NCBI GenBank assembly: GCA_963678925.1
Contig: OY787533.1
Coordinates: 1,612,001-1,676,000 of the forward strand
Direction: 5' to 3'
Origin: G963665925 sp963678925
GTDB taxonomy: Bacteria > Bacillota > Clostridia > Peptostreptococcales > Acidaminobacteraceae
DNA length: 64,000 bases
Part shown: positions 16,922 to 25,545 of the stretch, in pieces
Layout: each line of letters starts with the position of its first letter
Position numbering within the stretch: position 1 is the stretch's first letter
The notes under the pieces: model-generated
The model's database searches: none
Told to the model about the DNA's origin: nothing
What the model saw: only the letters and a program-made list of their open reading frames with translations
Position numbers and translations under genes: made by a program

Positions 16922-17962
16922 TTAGACATCCTTGATTTCATTAACCTTAACCGAAAAGACTTTTCCAAGGAAGGACAGCTTCATATCACGGTCCCTGCTC
17001 AACCTTCTTTTTTCAAAATCTTCTCGAATACGCAGAATCAAGTCTTCGTTCTCACAGTAGGCATCCTGTGCCTGTTCAATGTCTACATGCTTGAAGCAAA
17101 TACGGTCGCCCGCCTTAGCCTGAGCAATTTTACGGAGGTCCGTCGTTATGACATGGGCAATTTTCGTATACCCACCTGTAGTCTGACAGTCTGCGAGCAT
17201 AATAATCGGATTGCCATGTCCAGGTATCTGTATGGCACCCTTTACAATGCCGTCCGATATGATATCGGCGGAAGCCTCATGACTGACCTTGTCGCCTTCA
17301 AGACGATAGCCCATGCGGTCAAACTCATTGGTCACAGTATAGACCGAACTGAAAAATGTCCCAATACCCTCTCGGGTAAAGGCATCCTCCTGAGGTCCCA
17401 GAGTAACTCTGAGCTCTATTTCCTGACCGTAAACCGGCACAGCGTCTGCCGGAATGAACCTGCCTTCAAGCGCTTCAGATGAAAGCGCACCCGCGCCGGT
17501 TTCAAGCTTGTCACCAGCTTTTAGTGGCCTGCCTTCATAACCACCAAATTTGCCGCGTACATAGGTTGCACTGCTTCCCAAGACCGGCTCGACAGCAAAG
17601 CCACCCAACACAGCCATATAACACCTGCACCCTTTTGAGACTGCACCGAATTTCAACACATCCCCACGCTTAACCTGAACCACACGCCACATTCCAGCAG
17701 GTGTGACCTCATTGACGATCGGTGCCATGTCTGCGCCCGTTATGGCGATATGCATGTCTGCGTCAAATTTAAGCGTTCCGCCCAGAATGGTCATTTCAAG
17801 TACTGCTGCGTCCTCCCTGTTTCCCACCAGAAGATTAGCCAGCCGGTGCGCATAGTCATCCATACTGCCCGATACTGGGACGCCATACTTTTCATAACCC
17901 CTTCTTCCAAGGTCCTGAACCGAGGTATACATTCCCGGATTTATGATTTCAATCGAGGCCAT
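16922..17962 (-). CDS. pxpC: 5-oxoprolinase subunit PxpC (biotin-dependent carboxyltransferase-like)
   Basis: A 346-residue protein of the KipA/PxpC family (allophanate-hydrolase subunit 2 fold). It begins with IEIINPGMYTSVQDLGRRGYEKYGVPVSGSMDD, the family's opening signature, and contains NEFDRMGYRLEG and GAIQIPGHGNPIIMLADCQTTGGYTKIAHV. Together with PxpA and PxpB it forms the prokaryotic ATP-dependent 5-oxoprolinase that opens pyroglutamate to glutamate. The ATG overlaps the pxpB stop by one base, so translation is coupled. It is the last gene of the operon. Confidence 0.92.
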   Translation of the reverse strand: MASIEIINPGMYTSVQDLGRRGYEKYGVPVSGSMDDYAHRLANLLVGNREDAAVLEMTILGGTLKFDADMHIAITGADMAPIVNEVTPAGMWRVVQVKRGDVLKFGAVSKGCRCYMAVLGGFAVEPVLGSSATYVRGKFGGYEGRPLKAGDKLETGAGALSSEALEGRFIPADAVPVYGQEIELRVTLGPQEDAFTREGIGTFFSSVYTVTNEFDRMGYRLEGDKVSHEASADIISDGIVKGAIQIPGHGNPIIMLADCQTTGGYTKIAHVITTDLRKIAQAKAGDRICFKHVDIEQAQDAYCENEDLILRIREDFEKRRLSRDRDMKLSFLGKVFSVKVNEIKDV

Positions 17963-18702
17963 TACCTCACCTCCCCAATATAGGGCTTCGTTTCGACAAC
18001 ATAGGTTCCCGATTCAATTTGCGCCTCTATGGTTTTATAGGTCGCCATATCCACGGCTTTAAAGCGGATATAATTTCCCGCTTCAAGCAGGCACGGCGGA
18101 TTTCCCCCAACATCAAAGAGCTTGAGAGGCGTCCTGCCGATAATCTGCCATCCGCCCGGGCTGTCAATGGGATAGATGCCCGTTTGCGACCCAGCAATAC
18201 CGACAGATCCGGCACTGATTTTTGTTCTCGGCTGCTTGAGCCGAGGCGTAGCAATCCGTTCATCCATACCGCCCAAATAGGGAAATCCCGGCGTAAACCC
18301 AAGCATATAGATTCTATAATCTGCTGAGGTGTGAATCTCGATGACCTCGTCTTCAGAAAGACCATTTTCAGCCATTACATTGCCAAGATCCGGACCGAAT
18401 GCCTCGCCGTAAAACACAGGCACGACATAAACTACAGCCTCTGAAGCACCTGACACGTTCAGGTTTTCAGAACACGCTTCAATATAGGCTTTCAGATCAG
18501 CGTATCTCAAAAGGGCTGGATCGTACCTTATAAGCAGGGCGCGATAGGTTGGAATGCACCCGGTTATTCCAGAAAGACCTTCACTCTCTACGATTCTGCG
18601 AAGACCTGCAACGCGGTCGTTTACGCTTTCAGAAATTTCATTTCCGAATACGACCGACACAGCACAGTCCCCCGCAATTTTTATTTCAAATTCTTTTGAC
18701 AT
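17962..18702 (-). CDS. pxpB: 5-oxoprolinase subunit PxpB (KipI family)
   Basis: A 246-residue protein matching KipI/PxpB (allophanate-hydrolase subunit 1 fold). Visible family motifs include GCIPTYRALLIRYDP and YMLGFTPGFPYLGGMDERIATPRL, followed by SVGIAGSQTGIYPIDSPGGW. It works with PxpA and PxpC in cytoplasmic 5-oxoproline cleavage. In Bacillus subtilis the homologue also inhibits a sporulation kinase; nothing here indicates that. It follows the NRAMP-like transporter by 9 bp. Confidence 0.92.
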   Translation of the reverse strand: MSKEFEIKIAGDCAVSVVFGNEISESVNDRVAGLRRIVESEGLSGITGCIPTYRALLIRYDPALLRYADLKAYIEACSENLNVSGASEAVVYVVPVFYGEAFGPDLGNVMAENGLSEDEVIEIHTSADYRIYMLGFTPGFPYLGGMDERIATPRLKQPRTKISAGSVGIAGSQTGIYPIDSPGGWQIIGRTPLKLFDVGGNPPCLLEAGNYIRFKAVDMATYKTIEAQIESGTYVVETKPYIGEVR

Positions 18703-18711
18703 ATGAAACTC

Positions 18712-19956
18712 CTAGTGTATGAGCATTTGCATCTTTGTAAGAGACATGGCACCAGCATAGCCTGCAATAAGAACGATGACAAATCCAGCAATCAGCATCC
18801 ATGTCGGGTGCTTGTAATCTCCAACGATATCCTTGCGTTTCGCTGCAAGTAGAATTACCCCGATTGTAATAGGAAGAATCAGGCCATTTAAGGATCCTGC
18901 CAGTATCAGGAGCTTTGCAGGCTTGCCCAAAATTGCCATGATCGCAGTCGATGCTGCGATAAATCCGATAATCCACTGTCTTTCAAACTTGTTGATGGAC
19001 GGGTGCAGAGTCTTCAGGAATGAAACAGATGTATAAGCTGCACCAATGACAGACGTAATGCCAGCTGCAAGCAGAACAAGACCGAAGAATTTATAGCCAA
19101 TCATACCCGCGCCGTATTGGAAAGCCGATGCCGCTGGATTTGAAGGGTCCAGCTGGAAGCCCTTAACCACAACGCCAAGCACTGCAAGAAAGAGGAGTAC
19201 TCGCATGATGGATGCCACAACAATCCCCATGACCGCACCCTTGTTGATTTCCTTAAGATTTTCTTCCCCTGTGATTCCGGCATCAATAAGCCTGTGACCA
19301 CCAGCAAAGGTAATGTAGCCGCCAACAGTCCCGCCTAGAAGGGTTATGGTTGGGAATACAAGAGAACCAGGATTCTCAGGCGCGAAGGTTCTAAGCAGCG
19401 CTTCGCCTACTGGCGGTTTTGTAACAATCGCCATGTAGCCGACAATCAGGATCATCATAAGGCCAAGGGATTTGGTAACCTTGTCAATTACCGGACCTGC
19501 GTCCTTGTTCATGAAAATTCCCAGTCCCACAACACCACTAATGAGAATACAGACTTTAATATCCATGCCTGTGAGTACATTAAGACCCAGTGCTGCGCCC
19601 CCCATGTTTCCAATGTTGAATGCAAGGCCGCCAAGAGCAACGAGTACCGCTACAAAGTGTCCCAGTCCGGGAACAATCTTGTTGGCGATATCCTGGCCAC
19701 GCATACCTGAAACACCAATGATTCTCCAAACATTAACCTGTGCGCCTATGTCCAGTATGATAGATAGAAATATTACGAAGGCAAAGCTTGCCATGAACTG
19801 CTGCGTAAAGGTTGCTGTCTGTGTTAAAAAACCTGGTCCAATTGCGGATGTTGCCATGATGAATGCGGCGCCAAACAAAGCGCTCATATTACTTTTCGGT
19901 TTAACTGACTGCTTCACTTCTGATTCTTCAGAAACGATTATTCTTTCCTCTGCCAT
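18712..19956 (-). CDS. NRAMP-related transporter of the oxoprolinase operon, lacking the metal-binding motif
   Basis: A 414-residue protein with 11 to 12 membrane segments and overall similarity to the NRAMP family, as seen in oxoprolinase operons such as that with ycsG of Bacillus subtilis. True metal transporters have DPGN in the first helix; here that position reads SAIGPGFLTQT, so both the aspartate and asparagine ligands are missing. The helix-6 metal motif (MPH) is also not recognisable (TFAGGHRLID). It therefore probably does not carry divalent metals. Its place between pxpA and pxpB suggests uptake of 5-oxoproline or a related amino acid, which is an inference. Confidence 0.8.
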   Translation of the reverse strand: MAEERIIVSEESEVKQSVKPKSNMSALFGAAFIMATSAIGPGFLTQTATFTQQFMASFAFVIFLSIILDIGAQVNVWRIIGVSGMRGQDIANKIVPGLGHFVAVLVALGGLAFNIGNMGGAALGLNVLTGMDIKVCILISGVVGLGIFMNKDAGPVIDKVTKSLGLMMILIVGYMAIVTKPPVGEALLRTFAPENPGSLVFPTITLLGGTVGGYITFAGGHRLIDAGITGEENLKEINKGAVMGIVVASIMRVLLFLAVLGVVVKGFQLDPSNPAASAFQYGAGMIGYKFFGLVLLAAGITSVIGAAYTSVSFLKTLHPSINKFERQWIIGFIAASTAIMAILGKPAKLLILAGSLNGLILPITIGVILLAAKRKDIVGDYKHPTWMLIAGFVIVLIAGYAGAMSLTKMQMLIH

Positions 19957-19969
19957 CTTGCATCCCCCT

Positions 19970-20728
19970 CTATTCGATTAACGGTTTCACCTCGATACCT
20001 TCACTTTTCAAACGCCTATGAATGGCGTCCACAAACTCAAGAGCCTTCTCATTGTCTCCGTGGACACAAATCGACTCCGCTCTAATTTGAATCTTCTCTC
20101 CAGTAATTGCTGTCGCAGTACCATGCTTGACCATTTCAACCACCTGGGCAATGGCTTTTTCCGTGTCATGAATGACAGCGCCCGGCTGACTTCTTGGCAC
20201 AAGACTTCCATCCTTCTGATAGGCCCGGTCTGCAAAAACCTCACTGGCTGTCTTAAGGCCGATTGCCTCAGCACAGCTCAGCATTTTGCTGCCTGAAAGA
20301 CCCATGAGTATGAGTTGGCTGTCCACCTCGTAAATTGCCTCAGCTATGGCCCGTGCCATTTTTTCATCTTTCGCAGCCATGTTGTACATCGCACCATGGG
20401 GCTTGACGTGCTGCATTACGCCACCTGCCGAACCGACAAAAGCCTTTAGGGCGCCAATCTGATACTTCACATAGTTTTTCAGTTCCACTTCTGACACTTG
20501 CATATTACGTCGACCAAAGCCCATCAAATCTGGAAATCCAGGATGACAGCCCATAGCGACTCCGTTTTCAACTGCTTTTCTTACCGTTTCAGCCATCACA
20601 TTCGGATCTCCCGCGTGCCAGCCACAGGCAATATTGACTGAACTGACACGTTTTATGACTTCGTCGTCCATACCGATTTTGTAGTTGCCGAAACTCTCAC
20701 CTAAGTCACTGTTTAAATCTATTCGCAT
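19970..20728 (-). CDS. pxpA: 5-oxoprolinase subunit PxpA (LamB/YcsF family)
   Basis: A 252-residue protein that opens with RIDLNSDLGESFGNYKIG, the LamB/YcsF signature, and continues with SVNIACGWHAGDP and the divalent-metal-type histidines of MGCHPGFPDLMGFGRR. It is the first gene of the pxpA-transporter-pxpB-pxpC operon and supplies the hydrolytic subunit of ATP-dependent 5-oxoprolinase. A GAGGAGG ribosome binding site precedes it. The 5' untranslated region predicted from the upstream sigma-54 promoter is only about 17 nt. Confidence 0.93.
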   Translation of the reverse strand: MRIDLNSDLGESFGNYKIGMDDEVIKRVSSVNIACGWHAGDPNVMAETVRKAVENGVAMGCHPGFPDLMGFGRRNMQVSEVELKNYVKYQIGALKAFVGSAGGVMQHVKPHGAMYNMAAKDEKMARAIAEAIYEVDSQLILMGLSGSKMLSCAEAIGLKTASEVFADRAYQKDGSLVPRSQPGAVIHDTEKAIAQVVEMVKHGTATAITGEKIQIRAESICVHGDNEKALEFVDAIHRRLKSEGIEVKPLIE

Positions 20729-20755
20729 AATAGCCCTCCTCGGTTATCTTATAAT

Positions 20756-20771
20756 CGCAATTTATGTGCCA
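20756..20771 (-). promoter_or_regulatory. Sigma-54 (-24/-12) promoter of the pxp operon
   Basis: On the minus strand, TGGCACATAAATTGCG matches the sigma-54 consensus TGGCAC-N5-TTGC exactly, with GG and GC separated as required. The transcription start would be near 20745, just before the pxpA ribosome binding site. The gene for an NtrC-type activator lies directly upstream. Confidence 0.88.
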
Positions 20772-20781
20772 ATTTAATACG

Positions 20782-20804
20782 TCTGAAAAATCAGGGTTTT
20801 CAGA
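20782..20804. promoter_or_regulatory. Palindrome upstream of the pxp sigma-54 promoter, possible activator site
   Basis: TCTGAAAA and TTTTCAGA form a perfect 8-bp inverted repeat with a 7-nt spacer. Its centre is about 48 bp upstream of the predicted start, closer than most enhancers for sigma-54 activators, so binding of the adjacent NtrC-type regulator is only a suggestion. Confidence 0.4.
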
Positions 20805-20814
20805 TAGTTTACCA

Positions 20815-20860
20815 GAAAAAAATGAGCGAAAACGCACACGACTGAGTGTTTTCGCTCACT
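20815..20860 (-). terminator. Intrinsic terminator after the NtrC-type regulator gene
   Basis: A perfect 11-bp stem (TGAGCGAAAAC / GTTTTCGCTCA) followed on the minus strand by a T run. It separates the symporter-kinase-regulator unit from the pxp operon. The palindrome is centred about 96 bp upstream of the pxp start, a usual enhancer distance, so a double role is possible. Confidence 0.85.
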
Positions 20861-20864
20861 TTTT

Positions 20865-22235
20865 TCAAGAATTGCTTTCCATTCGCCTTTTAATGGCAAA
20901 CCGACTCATATTCAAAAGTTCAGCTGCCTTTGACTGATTCCCACCGCATATTTCCATGGCTCTTTCAATGCACTCCTGCTCAATTTCATCGATCATAGCC
21001 GGCAAGTCCAGAGCTTGTCCCCGATCCAGCTGCCGCAGATAGTCAAATTTGTCAAGAGATGCAGTATCTTCGCCCTGCAAAACAGGCAAGTCGCACAGAT
21101 CAACCACGCCACCGCCATGAATGATGCACAGGCGTTCAATCAGGTTCCTGAGTTCTCGGATGTTGCCTGGCCAGCTATAGTGCTCCATATGGTCCTTGGC
21201 CTTTTGGGTAAACCCTTCCAGCTGGCTCCCGAATTTCAGATTATAAGCATGCATAAAGTGTCCGGCTAGAAGCATGATATCTTCCTGTCGGGCACGCAGA
21301 GGCGGCAGTTTAACAGGCACCACATTCAGCCTGTAGTAAAAATCTGCCCGGTAGAGACCCTTTTGGACCATACTCAAGAGGTCCCGGTTGGTTGCCGCTA
21401 TGACACGTACCCGCACATCGATGGCTTCTGTTCCGCCAACGCGCTTGATTTTTTTATCTTCAAGGAAACGCAAGAGCTTGGCCTGCTGCTCAAGGGGAAT
21501 TTCACCGACTTCATCCAGAAAAACAATTCCGCCATCTGCCATTTCAAGCAGACCCTTTTTGAGCTTTTCCGCACCCGTAAAAGCGCTCTTTTCATGCCCA
21601 TAGAGCTCACTCTCAAAAAGCTCCTTTGGGATGGTCGCACAGTTGACCTTGACCATAGGAACATCCTGCAACTTACTTGCACTGTAGAGAAAATCAGCAA
21701 TGAGCTCCTTACCTGTTCCCGTCTCTCCTGTTATCAGAACGGTCACATCGTCAAGCTGTGCCACCCGCCTGACATTTTCAAGAATTTGAATCATTTCACC
21801 ACTTTGGGTGATGATCTTTGCCTGCGACTTGGCATTCGCCTCCTGAAAGAGGTGGACATTCCTGTTCATGACATAATGACTGAAGGCGCGCTCAATCTGA
21901 AGCTCTATCTCATCGAGATCGAAGGGCTTTGTAATATATTCAAAGGCACCTGTCTTCATAGCCTGAACGGCAGACTGAATATCTCCATATGCCGTTATGA
22001 TAATGGTTTGTATTTCCTCATCTATTGCCTTTATCGTATCAATGAAGCGCAAACCATCACCGTCCTTGAGCCTGAGGTCAAGGAGGATGACCTGGGGTCT
22101 GAACTCCAAAATTGCTTTTTTTGCCACAGAAAGTGCCTCAACGGTTCGAACCTGATATCCCAAATCAGATAAACCGTCATCTAGAGAAGAGCGAATAGAC
22201 TCTTCATCATCAATCACCATTACTCTTTTTATCAT
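20865..22235 (-). CDS. NtrC-family sigma-54-dependent response regulator
   Basis: A 456-residue regulator: receiver (1-120, phospho-aspartate in VILLDLRLKDGD), AAA+ sigma-54 activator domain (about 140-370, Walker A GETGTGKE, Walker B GGIVFLDEVGE) and Fis-type HTH (about 410-456, NQSKAAELLNMSRFAIKRR). The sigma-54 contact loop reads SAFTGA, with serine in place of the usual first glycine. Its cognate kinase gene overlaps upstream and the two sigma-54 promoters found nearby are its obvious targets: its own operon and the pxp operon. The signal is probably oxoproline-related or a solute of the co-encoded symporter. Confidence 0.93.
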   Translation of the reverse strand: MIKRVMVIDDEESIRSSLDDGLSDLGYQVRTVEALSVAKKAILEFRPQVILLDLRLKDGDGLRFIDTIKAIDEEIQTIIITAYGDIQSAVQAMKTGAFEYITKPFDLDEIELQIERAFSHYVMNRNVHLFQEANAKSQAKIITQSGEMIQILENVRRVAQLDDVTVLITGETGTGKELIADFLYSASKLQDVPMVKVNCATIPKELFESELYGHEKSAFTGAEKLKKGLLEMADGGIVFLDEVGEIPLEQQAKLLRFLEDKKIKRVGGTEAIDVRVRVIAATNRDLLSMVQKGLYRADFYYRLNVVPVKLPPLRARQEDIMLLAGHFMHAYNLKFGSQLEGFTQKAKDHMEHYSWPGNIRELRNLIERLCIIHGGGVVDLCDLPVLQGEDTASLDKFDYLRQLDRGQALDLPAMIDEIEQECIERAMEICGGNQSKAAELLNMSRFAIKRRMESNS

Positions 22236-23968
22236 ACGCTGCTCCCTGCCTTGAACCTGAGTATCACCACTGTTCCAACCTCCGGTGTGCTACTGAAGCG
22301 GATTTGCCCGCCGTTCTGCTGCACAAGCTCATGAACTATGGAAAGACCCAGTCCGATTCCTTCATTCTTTGTTGTATAAAAGGGGTCATATACTCTTTCT
22401 ACATGGCTTGGTTCAATTCCTTTGCCATTGTCTTCAATCACAAGAGTCCCCATGTCACCGTCCAGACACCACTCACCCCGTATGCTTATCCGGCCCGTAT
22501 CCGGTCCAACCGCATCAATGGCGTTCTTGATGAGATTGAGGAGTATCTGACGAAGCTGGTTGGGATCCATATAGAATGTGAGCGCCGGGTCCTCCAGTCT
22601 TGCGCTTATCTGAATCCCCTTCTGCTCAATTTCCACAGAGAGTAAATCCAGGGTATGGCCCAGAAGGGTTCCAACGTGCACGTTTTCAGGCTCACATACC
22701 GAAGACCGCGTGTAGCCCAGGAGTTCCGAAACCAGTTTGTTGATGCGGTCTATTTCACTGACAATACGGTCCAGTATGGCTATGTTCTTGGTCTCGATTT
22801 CATTTTGCAGTCTCTTCTTGAGAACCTGTACCGATGTCCGCATGCCCGTAAGGGGATTTCTCACTTCATGTGCGATGCCTGAAGCAAGCCTTCCAGCTGT
22901 TGCAAGACGTTCCAACCGCTGAAAGTGGAGTTCCATCTTCTTACGCTCCGTAACATCGGAAAAGCTGCATATATAGCCGCGCTCCTCAGCACCCTCTCCA
23001 TGCATGACTGAAATCGTAAGATCCAGATACCTGCTGTCCGTTTGAAAGGGGCTTTTGAACTCGAGAATCTCGTCTTTGACCCCTTCGTTGTCCTGATAGG
23101 CTGTCGCCTTTTCCTTTAAGGCCTCAATGAGTATGCGTCCGTGACACACAGATGACGCATAGCGCTTGAGTATGGCTTCGGCATACGGATTTCTTGAAAT
23201 GATCTCCATTCTGCTGTCAAAGGTTATGATGCCTTTTTCAATGCTGTTGAGGATGTTTTCATTGTATTTCTTCATTTCTGTCAGTTCGACAAGGGAGGCG
23301 TCCAGGTCGTCAAGCATCTGGTTGAATGCCTGACCCAGCTGACCAATCTCATCATGCCTCTTGAGGGTAATGCGCGCGCCGCGCTCCCCCTTGACCGTAC
23401 AAAAACGCACAAGCCGCTTTACCGGATTTGTGATATTGGAGGCAATAAAAACCGTTATTTGCAATGACAATGTTAAAAATATGATTCCGGTGAGGAGATT
23501 ATACTTGTATGATTCATAAAATGAAGAAAGAAGCCGCTCCTTTTCAGCAGTTATGACAAAGGTCCATTCCAACGGGGCATAGGCATAGTGACTGATTAGA
23601 TACCGGCCTGTATCTGCATGCACAAAGGGGGTCCCGTCCTCATCTACATTCCCCAGTATATCCTCTTCTGAAAGCGCCGTATGATTGACAATAACTGCCC
23701 CGGATTCAAGGATGGCAATGTCCTCATCCATAACGTCCGAAATCATTTCTATCAGATTCAGCTTTGTGACCATGCCGCCGCGGGCGTCCCGTGCGTACCG
23801 GTCCATGATCCGCTCCATCTGAAGAATGGACTTGTCCATGCTTTCAAACTGATTGCTGATAATGAGATTGTAATCATTCTTGAAGGACGTCCCAAGGAGT
23901 ACCAGCTGGGACACCAAAACCAGAATGACAAAGGGAACCAGAATTTTATTTTCTATTGTCCACTTCAT
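22232..23968 (-). CDS. Membrane sensor histidine kinase of the sigma-54 regulatory pair
   Basis: A 578-residue kinase. A membrane segment (about 8-28), an extracellular sensor loop (about 30-155), a second segment (about 158-178), HAMP (about 180-232), PAS (about 240-345) and a HisKA/HATPase core follow. The H-box is LASGIAHEVRNPLTGM, as in NtrB-like kinases; N-box NLIKNAIDAVG, G1 DNGKGI and G2 GIGLGLSI are complete. Its stop overlaps the regulator's start by 4 bp and its start overlaps the symporter's end, so all three are one operon and the kinase may sense the symporter's substrate. Confidence 0.92.
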   Translation of the reverse strand: MKWTIENKILVPFVILVLVSQLVLLGTSFKNDYNLIISNQFESMDKSILQMERIMDRYARDARGGMVTKLNLIEMISDVMDEDIAILESGAVIVNHTALSEEDILGNVDEDGTPFVHADTGRYLISHYAYAPLEWTFVITAEKERLLSSFYESYKYNLLTGIIFLTLSLQITVFIASNITNPVKRLVRFCTVKGERGARITLKRHDEIGQLGQAFNQMLDDLDASLVELTEMKKYNENILNSIEKGIITFDSRMEIISRNPYAEAILKRYASSVCHGRILIEALKEKATAYQDNEGVKDEILEFKSPFQTDSRYLDLTISVMHGEGAEERGYICSFSDVTERKKMELHFQRLERLATAGRLASGIAHEVRNPLTGMRTSVQVLKKRLQNEIETKNIAILDRIVSEIDRINKLVSELLGYTRSSVCEPENVHVGTLLGHTLDLLSVEIEQKGIQISARLEDPALTFYMDPNQLRQILLNLIKNAIDAVGPDTGRISIRGEWCLDGDMGTLVIEDNGKGIEPSHVERVYDPFYTTKNEGIGLGLSIVHELVQQNGGQIRFSSTPEVGTVVILRFKAGSSV

Positions 23969-25425
23969 GCCTTAGCCCTCCCCGCCCTGATGCTGGAAAT
24001 CCAAAAGACAGCTGAAGACGCCATGACACCATACATAGCAGGATTCACATCGAAAACCTTCTGACTCCCGGGACGCATGAGAATGAGCACCCCCATGACA
24101 AGGAGTCCTGCCCCCATACTCATGGCTGCACTCTTCCCATTTGCACGCTTGAGTAACATCCCACCATAGAGCGGTACAAGAAAGGCAACCGAGAATACGC
24201 CCCATACATAGGACCCGTATACAAGCAAGGTTGAAGGTGGTGAAATTGCAAGAACGAGAGAAATACTGCCTGCAATGAAGACGACAACCCGGCTGATGAA
24301 AATAAGGGCTTCATCCGAATAGGTCCGCCTGGTCAAGATGCCGAAAATATCATAAACAAAGCTGCTGGAAACGACCAGAAGCTGAGAATTGGCCGTAGAG
24401 ATGGCTGCAGCCATTAGGGCCACAAGCGCGATCCCGCCCACAACCGTCGGGAATTTCATGTGAAAGATATAGGGGAAAACCTGATCAATAGACTCTATGG
24501 CACCCAGGGAACCTGTCAAAACCCGACTTCCAAGGCCAATGACAATCAAACACGCATAGACGACAGCGAGAATCACCATAGACTTCTTTATCATGTCCTG
24601 AGCGGTTTTATCATCCTTTGCCGCAATGATTCTAACCGTGTATTGGGGATTGGATGCAAGACCGAGTCCCCATCCAAAAAAAGCCGATATGAGGCTGAGA
24701 ACAGGCATGCTGCCCCCAGCGGTTGCACTGAGCAGGGTTCCCTTTTCAGTGAAATAGGCGTAGCCCTCTATGCCGTAACCCTCGACAGAGGCCGCCATTC
24801 GGTGCACATCGACAATGCCGCCTGTACGGACCAGAACATAGGCCGCAGCAATGATAATCCCCACAGAGATAATGATACTGTTGAACCCGTCACTTTTGGA
24901 TATGGAAAAAAGACCACCAAAGGTCGTATAAAGCACAAAAACATAAACCAGCAAAATGGACATGGTGTAGGAGATGTCGAGAAACTCACTGACGACAAGT
25001 CCAAAACCGCGGATTTGAATGACAATATATAAGATGAAATTGATCATAACGATGAAGCCACCCACCAGCTGGAGGGGCCTTGACCTATAACGGATGAAAA
25101 AATATTCCGGAATGGTCACTGCACCGCTTGCTCTGAGTTTGGGTGTGATTCTGATGAGCAGGTAGGCGCCGATGAACCAGGGAATGACAGAATAGAGTAC
25201 CGAGGCATAGCCATAGGTGTAGAGGGCCCCCGAAAGCCCCTGCATGGAAGCAGCGCTAAACCATGTGGCGACAAATGTGGATATGCAGGCGAAGAGCCCC
25301 ATTTTCCTTCCACCTGAGAAAAAGTCATCTATGGTTTCAATTTCCTTGTAACCCGATTTACCAAAATAGAGCAGGATCATCGAGTAAAAAAAGAAGATCA
25401 TCAAGAACAGATATGATTTCGGCAT
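23965..25425 (-). CDS. Sodium:solute symporter (SSS family) encoded with a two-component system
   Basis: A 486-residue transporter with 13 predicted membrane segments. It shows the SSS start IDDFFSGGRKMGLFACISTFVATWFSAAS and the sodium-site-type region LVALMAAAISTANSQLLVVSS. It is the first gene of an operon with a histidine kinase and an NtrC-type regulator, arranged like known solute-uptake switches. The substrate is not readable; control by the same regulator as the pxp operon would fit an amino acid such as pyroglutamate or a peptide product. GGAGG precedes the start. Confidence 0.9.
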   Translation of the reverse strand: MPKSYLFLMIFFFYSMILLYFGKSGYKEIETIDDFFSGGRKMGLFACISTFVATWFSAASMQGLSGALYTYGYASVLYSVIPWFIGAYLLIRITPKLRASGAVTIPEYFFIRYRSRPLQLVGGFIVMINFILYIVIQIRGFGLVVSEFLDISYTMSILLVYVFVLYTTFGGLFSISKSDGFNSIIISVGIIIAAAYVLVRTGGIVDVHRMAASVEGYGIEGYAYFTEKGTLLSATAGGSMPVLSLISAFFGWGLGLASNPQYTVRIIAAKDDKTAQDMIKKSMVILAVVYACLIVIGLGSRVLTGSLGAIESIDQVFPYIFHMKFPTVVGGIALVALMAAAISTANSQLLVVSSSFVYDIFGILTRRTYSDEALIFISRVVVFIAGSISLVLAISPPSTLLVYGSYVWGVFSVAFLVPLYGGMLLKRANGKSAAMSMGAGLLVMGVLILMRPGSQKVFDVNPAMYGVMASSAVFWISSIRAGRAKA

Positions 25426-25483
25426 GGTATCCTCCAGACATTGATTTATCCCATTATATAATGAATTTCTTATGGATTATCAA

Positions 25484-25499
25484 CGCAATTTCCATGCCA
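25484..25499 (-). promoter_or_regulatory. Sigma-54 (-24/-12) promoter of the symporter-kinase-regulator operon
   Basis: On the minus strand, TGGCATGGAAATTGCG fits the sigma-54 consensus with correct GG-to-GC spacing. The start of transcription would be near 25473, about 48 nt before the symporter start codon. It implies that the NtrC-type regulator activates its own operon. Confidence 0.8.
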
Positions 25500-25504
25500 A
25501 ACAT

Positions 25505-25536
25505 AAAAAGACCTGAATCCATTCGGCTCAGGTCTT
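25505..25536 (-). terminator. Intrinsic terminator of the large secreted-protein gene
   Basis: A 9-bp stem (AAGACCTGA / TCAGGTCTT) with an 11-nt loop, followed on the minus strand by TTTTTATG. It ends 9 bp after the stop of the secreted-protein gene and its centre lies about 49 bp upstream of the predicted sigma-54 start. Confidence 0.8.
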
Positions 25537-25545
25537 TCTTGTCAT

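Noticed and set aside
18712..19956. Manganese/iron transporter (MntH) call for the NRAMP-like gene
   Set aside because: DPGN and MPH metal motifs are absent and the gene is inside an oxoprolinase operon.
24460..25032. 190-codon open frame on the plus strand inside the symporter gene
   Set aside because: It is antisense to a clearly conserved transporter, has no ribosome binding site and low-quality composition, so it is a shadow frame.
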